From positions 11,234,004-11,298,003 of the forward strand of contig CALNVZ010003426.1 in the NCBI GenBank assembly GCA_940671915.1: a stretch of DNA of 64,000 nt, read 5' to 3'. Shown here piece by piece: positions 37,501 through 47,300 of the stretch; position 1 is the stretch's first letter, and the number at the start of each line of letters is the position of its first letter. Position numbers and translations under genes: made by a program. Under the pieces are notes generated by a model, which had not been told where the DNA came from, ran no database searches, and worked only from the letters and a program-made list of their open reading frames with translations. Origin of the DNA: Paracentrotus lividus (lineage: Eukaryota; Echinodermata; Echinoidea; Camarodonta; Echinidae).

Positions 37501-37719
37501 AATATTATACCTTCAATATGACCCTTTTTGTACCTCAACCATGTACAAACACACGCAACATGATTGATCTTCTATGCATCACCACCCCAAGTTTGTTGCC
37601 ATTTGAAATCAGCAGTTGCCAAATCATGGTCCTCATAAAGGCTCCTTAGCAAGTAAAGGTAACCCGCCGTCCACACAGTGCTATTCATTTAGCAGCGAAT
37701 GGGCCCACAAGACGGCGGC

Positions 37720-37752
37720 GCGGGGGGGGGGGCCGGGGGGGGCGGGGGGGGT
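37720..37752. repeat. GC-rich G-run
   Basis: About 33 bases that are almost pure G with a few C; the local frames encoding Gly runs are artefacts. Confidence 0.85.
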
Positions 37753-37877
37753 GTATTGGTTGTATGGCGGAAAACCCCAAATTTGCCTCAAAGCCCACAA
37801 TGGGCTGACACTACTCGTATATGGCTTTATCGAAATTCATCAGCGAATTTAGCATCAGGGCCATTTTGGAAGTACTA

Positions 37878-40712
37878 CAGACTGTTTCAAAAAGAATGGT
37901 ACATAATGGTAAAAGAATAATAATGTTTCCTAACGTAGTGACAATCATTCTGAAATAAGGTACTGTATTGTGGTCCAATTTAAAAAAAAGTGTGCGAAGA
38001 GGAGGTGATCGATATTACACACATTTTATTTATCCGGAAGCGCATGAATTCGTGGCTACTATGCGCAAAATGTAAAAATAGATCCATATGGCAAAGCAGT
38101 GCGCCAAACAGATTATTCTTGATTATAAGAAAGTGATCATATCTCAAGATCTACAACACCAAATGAGTTAAGAAAAATAAATAAATGTTATAAGAATTGT
38201 CTGATGTTTCCTCCTTTATAGGAAATATTGAAGATACTCTATTCAGATGGTGATTAATTTGCTCGGCAGCAACTTCACGATGCATTGCTTGGCAAAATCT
38301 TTGCAGGCCCTCTATCCCCAAATATAACAAAAACAAACAAAAAAAACCGATGACTTGCGAAGCATCACTTCGTTTGAGCATGCGCAGAATGCGCGCTTTG
38401 TCCCTTATGAAGGCAATTCGAGAGAAACACGAACCCGCCCGATGATCTGTTGAAGGCAACACGACGTCGTGACGCCTGTTCAATGCCATCCATGAAGCAT
38501 CGTAGTATAGTCGAATTGTCTTATTGAGACATATTGAATTCTTAAAGTGTCATCTTTCCAACCTCATTTCTTTCAACCTGTAAATGAAAATGAAATGTAA
38601 TATGTAATTTCAAAATCCATTTTGTCGAAGCTAAGGCAAAAATAATTTTCTCCCCAGAGAGGCCTTCTATTTCATCCATCTTTGAGATCTTAACGTTAAC
38701 TTGATTATGACATCATATTCATGTAATGATACTGATTGATGGTGTTGGGCAGTGATCGTTCATGATGGTGATGTGCCTGTGATGAACGATGAAGGCATGG
38801 TTAATATGAATATGAAGCGTGTAGAGGTGGCTGTAGATTTGGCTCGTGTGAGATCTATTGATTGCATGTTGTCTCGATATTGTATGTGATATGATGTTAC
38901 TGCGAGGATAATTGATAAGGGTGTGAACAGCAGCCACCACCCCCTCCATTCATCATCATCATCAATATCACTTGCCTTTTGTTCTCTTAAATTCAAGTTC
39001 AAAATAAACCCTTCTTAACCACATTTTCTCTAATCTGTCCAAAGTAATTTTTGACAAAATTTAATTTTGACACAACTTAACCGTCAAATTTAATTTTCTC
39101 TGCAAAAGAAAAAATAAGTTCAAATTTTAGGTATCATCTTCTAAGAACAACAATGTACAATATTTGTGTAATAGCGTTTTGTTTCCAGAATTCACTGGAA
39201 CTTCATTGTCTCAATTACATCGAATCGAAGTGTTTACTCAGCTATATTCTTACTCCCACTGCAAAATCATCTCCACCTTCGGTGGTGGGTGGGGGAGATG
39301 TTTAATTTCAATTGGAGTCAAAGATAATTCAAATATAGCTCTACAGTACAGTGTGTTCTGCTCCCGATGAATTATGATCAGCTATTGACTTTCCCGCGGT
39401 CTGGTGAAGATTTTTATACAATAAGGAGGTCACGTGATGCTTTCTTCAATGAAACGTATTATCCCAAGCACAAACATAATAAAGCCTCTATTTTGTCCCA
39501 AGACAATTAGCCCCACAGAATGTATTCAATTCGGCAATCTTGGATTCGCGCCTGAGATGCCCAAATGACGTCGTTTGACATTCGTGTCTTCTTCGGATAA
39601 ACTTCTTATTTCAAATTCAAATCTTCGTGTACCCTTCGCGTGTGATTCGTGGTGCCGTCGTGTAACCTTCTAAACTTTGCGCGAACCCTAAAAAGGCATC
39701 GTATATCCATCGCAGCTGAACATTGGGAGAGTGTGACGCCAGCTTAAATCTCAACATCAGGTTAACGGTCTAAAAGATGGATGAAATGAAACCTTTTCTG
39801 GGGAGAAAATTATTTTGGCTTCAGCTTCGACAGAATGTATTTTGAAATTACATATTTACATTTCATTTTCATTACAGGTCTTGAAAGAAATGAGGTTGGA
39901 AAGAAGACACTTTAAAAATCGAACAATACAAATGTAAATGAGAATTTGACGTAATATAGGTGAAGCAAAGAATACAGGGAGGAACACTAAATTCTTCTTC
40001 CAAGAGGAAGACAATTCTGTGTCATCATACTATACCACGATGGCTACATGATGGCATTGAGAAGGCGTCATGACGTCGTGTTGCCTTCAATAGATCATCG
40101 GGCGGGTGGGTGCTTCCCTCGCATTGCCTTCGTAATGCGACAATGCGCGATACTGCGATGCTCAAACGAAGTGAACCTTCGCAAGTCCATCGGGAGTTTT
40201 TTTTTTTGGCTGCCAAAGATTTTGCCGATGCATCGGAAGTTGCTGCCGAAGCCTGAAAAAACTCCACCGACGGTCATGGTGGTTTTAAGATTGCTAATTA
40301 TACAGGCTGTATCAAATGAAATGGTACAGTTGGATTTTTTTTAAAATTATGAAAATTAATCACAATCTAATAGTATTCAGTGCTTTTATAAAGGAGGAAC
40401 ATTAGGCATTCTTTAGCATTTAGTTTTAAAAAAAAAATCTCATTTGGTGTTGTAGATCCTGAGATATGATCACTTTTCTATAATAAAAAAAATATATATA
40501 TTTTGCGCATGCTTTTCCATGGTCTATATTTATGTTTTGCGCATAGTGGCCACGAATGCATCGCTCCGGAAAAATAAATGTGTGTAATATCGATCAGCTC
40601 CTCTTCGCACACTTTTTTAAAATGATTATGGTACCAAATACAGACATTATTTCAGAAGATGTCATACCTTAATTATTTTTCCCCATTGTTCCATTTTTTT
40701 AAAAACAGTCTG
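37878..40712. mobile_element. Large imperfect palindrome (foldback element), about 2.8 kb
   Basis: TA then CAGACTGTTTCAAAAAGAAT at 37878 is matched inverted by aaaaacagtctg at 40712, followed by TA. The arms stay complementary for about 830 to 950 bp (37878-38712 against 39757-40712): examples are 'aagtgtgcgaagaggaggtg', 'caacacgacgtcgtgacgcc', 'ctcaaacgaagtg' type sequence and 'ttttctccccagag'. The spacer 38713-39756 shows no recognisable gene. The right arm contains an additional complete CAGGCTGTATC end (see 40303-40712). The minus frames 38151-38489 and 40025-40267 are the two copies of one arm. Confidence 0.75.
40303..40712. mobile_element. TA-flanked MITE, CAGTCTGT family, inside the right arm
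   Basis: TA at 40301-40302 and 40713-40714; ends CAGGCTGTATCAAATGAAAT and, reversed, CAGACTGTTTTTAAAAAA. The element is 410 bp and otherwise like 10321-10893. Its presence at the end of the 2.8 kb palindrome suggests the palindrome arose by inverted duplication around such an element. Confidence 0.65.
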
Positions 40713-41135
40713 TAGTACTCCAAAATGGCCTGATGCTTTCGCGATGCTTTCGTAATGTCTTCGTGTTCAGAGCAAACTTTGGGTTTATCCGCCATCGTGT
40801 GTCCATCGCTGCTAATTAACCTTCGGAACAGTGTGACAAGGGCTTAACGGACTAACAGACGCAATTTGGACCCCTATATACGTCTCGCCTTCACTTTCGG
40901 TGAGCGAGACAAAAAGGGGGACATGTCAACACAGCAATATGTATGTGTGTGTGTGTATGTATGATGTTATGTGGATATGTGTTTGTCAGAAAGAGAGAAA
41001 TAATGAGAGGGTGTGACTGCGTTTAACGTTATGATTGTGTTTTTGTGTGTGTGGCCCCCGTGTGTGTTTTTGAACGTCAATGAAGCTACAGGATTATGTT
41101 TGCTAACCTATGGAGTTGCCCGAAGCTCCTCGATA

Positions 41136-41372
41136 TTACAAAGTGGGGGTAATCTTGCAGACATATGGACGAGAGTGGTGACAGGGCATGTCAATCCAGC
41201 GGGAGACACGTATTCCGTCATGTAAGCCCACACAATACTCATGGCCCCAAAGGTTATTAGGGTCTCCAGGATTCCATGAGGTGTAGTTGACAGGCGTACC
41301 GTCGGTCCAAACATGTGGTTCCGTGATGTTTTTATTTGGTTGGTACAATCCAATATACAGCCAATCCTGACC
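41136..41372 (-). CDS. C-type lectin domain, last exon with stop
   Basis: Acceptor tatatcag at 41373-41374, then GQDWLYIGLYQPNKN, EPHVWTDGTPVNYTSWNPGD and on to SRWIDMPC, RPYVCKI and the TAA complement at 41136-41138. NIT and NYT are N-glycosylation sequons. In the long loop the usual EPN/QPD triplet is DPN, and WND is WID. Separated from the first lectin exon by a 3.2 kb intron that contains the CTAGC palindrome-array element. Confidence 0.88.
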   Translation of the reverse strand, partial: GQDWLYIGLYQPNKNITEPHVWTDGTPVNYTSWNPGDPNNLWGHEYCVGLHDGIRVSRWIDMPCHHSRPYVCKITPTL

Positions 41373-44309
41373 CTGATATAAATTTTTTACGGAAAAATTT
41401 TGATATCCAGAATCTGAACATACGATATATCAAAGCTGATAACCACGCCTTACTCTAAGTAGCTTCTCTGGCCGATCTATAATAATCTGTAATATTATGC
41501 TGAACACTCCTATCAGTAGGGGAGACCGGTATGGACGTTACAAAATTTACATTTTGGGCCAGATAATTCTAATGAAAGAACTCACGCACTCCATATTGGG
41601 TCTGTAGTTAGCCTATTATGGTGGCTAAACCTGAGGCATTAAAACTTGAAAACATGTAAACACTAATTAACTGCAGCTTAATTAGTGAAGACATTTTTTG
41701 TAACAACCTACCCATATACGGGGTAGGTTGTTACACCATTCGGGGTCAATTGTTACAATATGTAAACATACGGGGTAAGTTGGCAATGTGTAAATCTCTT
41801 ATACCATACTTTAATTTCAACTTTCCAGTTTCTTGACATCGTTAACAGTAGATCAAGTAGAGCTATGAATAGACAAAAGTAATAATAGCAAAATAAAAAT
41901 ATAACACCTGAAAATTGAGACAAATGTAATTTTACATATGTAATGTAATGGGGTAAGTTGTTCATCAACATGGGGTAGGTTGTTTGTAACAACCTACCCC
42001 ATGGGTGATTTTACACACAGAAATCAACTGTAGCACAGTCATTAGGCAGAATTACAGGGCATGGCTAGGGGTATATTAGTGACATACATGTACTATATTT
42101 ACAATACCAGACTATCATCATGTGCCTTCAGTTGTAAGAGTATTAAACAATTTCAATTTTTGTCAAAAATTTACTTTGAACTGTAAAAAATGTTTTTGAT
42201 GATTTACTTTTAATAAACAACGGAGAAACCTCACGACCGGCAGTTCATCACAGCTATGTGTAGGCTGTATTATATGCCAGTTAGCACATCCTCTCTTGTT
42301 CCATCTTAGCACACTGAAGAACTGTAACAACGACCCGTGTAAACTTCCATACCCGGTCTCCCTAATATCCATACACTGAAAACCTTACATCGTCCGTAAA
42401 TGGACCGACTAGCTTTAAAGCTAGTCGGTCAGCTTTAAGCTAGTTGTGCAAGACGGACTAGTTTTAAAGCTAGTCGGTCATGTTAGTCGTCGAGACGGAC
42501 TAGCATACAACTGAATCCTCATCTCTCAACTGAGGACGAGCTTTAAAGCTCGTCCGTCAAGCTTGATGCTGGTCGTCGACGTGACCGACTAGGTAAAAAA
42601 AAAAGTAGGTAGGTAAGACTAGGGTTGGGCAAATAATGACTTTTTTTCTGAAAAGTTATGTCAACAAGTTATTTCTATAGTCAAATTGATGTAGAATCCA
42701 AAATGACAATGATTTTTGTGTACGATGAAGTCTGACGTCGCTAAAGTGCACAAAACAAAATAGTGTATTTTGCCCATTCATCACCACACTTTATAGGTAT
42801 AAACCGGTTTTATTTTGTTTCTTTATGGATTTTGATGGTTTAAAAGTCAAATCTGACAATTTTATCATGACCAAATGTATCTAGTATGGTTATAGGTGTT
42901 AATTAGTGATTTTGATATGAGGTGATTTTGCTCGATATTGACTGAAACTAACTACCAACTACACTAACAGTCAACTTAGGTAGGATTAATCATGTTGGAT
43001 AATCTGTTGGGTTTCCTGAACCAAAAGACATATAAAAACGCAATAAAAGTGGTTTATAACGTATATATATGTCTTGATACATTGGCATTAACATGATGAA
43101 TTGGAATATTGGTTAGATTGGCGAGACTCGCATTAATTTGTGTTTTTTATTGCAACACTCATGTAAGCGACGTAAGCCGTCATGTATGACAAAATAATTG
43201 TGCATTTTCAAGTTTCTACATCGAATTTCACTATAGAAACAACTTGTTTGAAAAAAAAGTTGAGATTCGCCCAACCCTAGTAAGACAGTTTACCCATTAA
43301 AGTGACTGACTAGCTTTTGATACAAATAGTTGCAATGTCGTTTCAATGTACCTTCTCTATTTATTCTGTTTCCAAGCATAATCATGTTGATACATTTTGA
43401 AACAAAGGTTGTTTTGGCTTGACAATCTGAAAGCTTACGAGACATAACATCCATTATGACAAGTATGCAATTCATGAGTACCGGTAGATTCCAAATATTG
43501 TTCTCCATTCTTCAATTACAGGCTAATTGAATACCTTTTTACTATAGAACTCAAGAACCCGGTATTTTCTCACAGATTGCTGGTGAATGCCCGGCTTAGC
43601 AACAACAGTGAATAGAAGTTGGATACAATCAACATTCTCAAACAAAGGTAATTGTTTTGGCTTGACAATCTGAGAGCTATACCGTAGAGACGGACGAGTT
43701 TAAAGCTGGTCCGTAATAACCGGGTTGTGTTAAAGGAAAGCTAGTCCGTAGTGACCGACTAGCTTTAAAGCTAGTCAGTCTGGGCATCACTACGACTAGC
43801 TTTAAAGCTAGTCGGTCTACCCGTTTAGGTTTTCAGTGTACGTACATTCATCAACAACCAGGAAAAGCTACCAATTCACAGCTTCTCAAAAAATATTCAT
43901 TTTCATTTCTGCCATAGAAAACCCACCTCATTCCTTTTTATTTACTTTACTGAGTGGAATTCTTTTCCATATTATTAATGATTATTATTTTATTTTTTTA
44001 CATGCATGTATACTTTTTCTTGAATATGTACAAATACAAATTATCGGTTCATCAGAAACTTCGTGATTCACCGCCATGCACATGCGGTGCAGATGAGTAA
44101 GCGGCAGATCATCATCTAAAACTACCCTGACTTCCAACCACCTAACGGGATGACTGACCTATCAAGTCCAAACGATGAACAAATCAACTGGCTTATCCAA
44201 CTTAGAAAAATAGCCTGACCTACAACATTACCTACCACCTACTAGAATAAAATACAGATGAAGAAGATGAGTTCAAATAATTTATCTTAGATTTACCCAC
44301 ACTCTCTCC

Positions 44310-44352
<43 letters not shown>

Positions 44353-47300
44353 ACACTCAGACATAGACATACATACACACCCACTACTTACAATTCAAAT
44401 ATAGAAAGAATGAGAGAGATTGAAAAGAAGAGCGAGAAAGAGGTTCAGCAGGGCAAATAAAAGAATGACAAAGAGAAAGAAGGAACGAATGACAACTTCG
44501 TTCTTTTCCAATTAAATGACCGAGATTATACATACAAAACGAGACTGGTGCACAAAGTCCATCTCCTCCTGACTGTGAATGGAAACCAAGTCTCCGACCC
44601 CTGTTTCGCTGGTGAACTTCCTGCAGTTCGCCAGGGCTTGGGTAAAATTACACGGTATATCGTATGCGTATCCATAGTGATTGCCTTGATAAATGTGCCA
44701 GAAATCCGGGGAGATCCATACTATGAAGTTAGACAGATATGATATATAAACTATTACATTCTACAAACAATGAATTGAGGCCATTATGAATATAGTGCGA
44801 GTATGGTCCGTTAATATTTTGATTATCATTTCTATTTAAACGTTACCTTTATAAGTTATAATCTTAAACACGACTTTTTACATTAAAAACATGAGAGTAA
44901 TCTTACCAATACAAGTGCTCCCATCCACGTGTAACTCGTATCCCGTGTTACATGCACAGTTGAATGTACCGGGTATGTTGATACACATTCCATTCATCTT
45001 ATCACATGGGCCAGGATTGTCCGAACACTCATCAATATCTATATCGAATGAAAAACATATAATTTTTGAAAATAATAATTGATCACATCAGCATACATTT
45101 CACCCCTTTCTTGCTTTAAAAATCTAAAAGCTTGCATTCGGACAGGAATTTAAATTTGAATCCTGACTGTGAATGGAAACCAAGTTTCCGACCCCTGTTT
45201 CGTTGGTTAACTTCCTGCAGTTCGCCAAGACTTGGGTAAACTTACATGGTTATATCATATGCGTGTCCATAAAGTAATTGCCTTGAATGTGCCAGAAATC
45301 CAGGGGGATCCATGCTATAAAGTTAGTCAGATATGATATATAAACTATTACATTCTACAATCAATGAATTGAGGCCATTATGAATATAGTGCGAGTATGG
45401 TCCGTTAATATTTTGATTATCTTTTCTATTTAAACGTTACCTTTATAAGTTATAATCTTAAACACGACTTTTTACATTAAAAACATGAGAGTAATCTTAC
45501 CAATACAAGTGCTCCCATCCACGTGTAACTCGTATCCCGTGTTACATGCACAGTTGAATGTACCGGGTATGTTGATACACACTCCATTTATCGTATCACA
45601 TGGGCTAGGATTGTCCGAACACTCATCAATATCTATATCGAATGAAAAACGTATAATTTTTGAAAATAACAATTGATCACATCAGCATACATTTCACCCC
45701 TTTTCTTGCTTTCAAATATGAAAGCTTAGATATGAACAGCAATGTTTTTTAAGGCAACGTATGAAAAAATAAAGGGAGTTTAGGCCGATATGCATACATG
45801 TACGTGTCGTGAGTTTATGCTAAGCATATAGTTTAATTAAAGAATTGTCCCCATTAATCAAGATCCCTAACATTTCTATCACCAACTTCTACACTGTAAA
45901 AAAATAATACAGCAAAGTGATGTCAGCAGAGTCGCCATACAAAAATGTAATTTGAAATAACAGTTTTGCTGTAAATTTCTCCTCTAATAATTAATGAAAG
46001 AGAAGAAAAGAAATCATTAGAGTTCTATAGCTGACATATTTGGTTAAAACGGAATAAATGTAATACTCCTGATGTATATTTTGTATTTCTCACGTAATTA
46101 TTTGCAGGAGAAATTTACAACAAAACTGTTTTTTAAATTACATTTTTTTCTGGCGACTCTGCTGACAGCAGATTTGCTGTAAAAATACAGATATTTTTTA
46201 CAGTGTACATAAACTCATTAAAAAAATAAATTTCACCATCACAAGTGCTCCCATCCACGTGTAACTCGTATCCCGTGTTACATGCACAGTTGAATGTACC
46301 GGGTATGTTGATACACATTCTATTCACCGTATCACATGGGCTAGGATTGTCCGAGCACTCATCAATATCTAAAAAATAATTTTATGAAAATAACAATTGA
46401 TCACATTAGCATACATTTCATCCCTTTCTTGCTTTAAAAATCTAAAAGCTTGCATTCGGACACGAATTTGAATTTGAATCCTGACTGTGAATGGAAACCA
46501 AGTTTTCGACCCTTTTTTCGTTGGTGAACTTCCTGCAGTTCGCCATGGCTTGGGTAAAATTACACGGTATATCGTATGCGTATCCATAAAGTAATTGCCT
46601 TGATAAATGTGCCAGAAATCCAGGGGGATCCACGCTATGAAGTTAGTCAGATATGATATATAAACTATTACATTCTACAATCAATGAATTTAGGCCATTA
46701 TGAATATAGTGCGAGTATGGTCCGTTAATATTTTGATTATCATTTCTATTTAAACGTTACCTTTATGAATTATAATCTTAAACACGACTTTTTACATTAA
46801 AAACATGAGAGTAATCTTACCAATACAAGTGCTCCCATCCACGTGTAACTCGTATCCCGTGTTACACGCACAGTTGAATGTACCGGGTATGTTGATACAC
46901 ATTCCATTCATCGTATCACATGGGCTAGGATTGTCCGAACACTCATCAATATCTATATCGAATGATAAACATATAGTTTTTGAAAATAACAATTGATCAC
47001 ATCAGCATACATTTCACCCCTTTTCTTGCTTTCAAATATAAAAGCTTAGACATGAACAGCAATGTTTTTGAAGGCAACGTATGAAACAATAAAGGGAGTT
47101 TAGGCCGATATGCATACATGTACGTGTCGTGAGTTTATGCTATGCTTATAGTGTAATTAAAGAATTGTCCCCATTAATCAAGATCCCTAACATTTCTATC
47201 ACCAACTTCTACATAAACTCATAAAAGAAATAAATTTCACCATCACAAGTGCTCCCATCCACGTGTAACTCGTATCCAGTGTTACATGCACAGTTGAATG

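Noticed and set aside
38151..40344. Frames of about 80-110 codons at 38151-38489 and 40025-40344
   Set aside because: They are the two inverted copies of one transposon arm; frames are not conserved between the copies.
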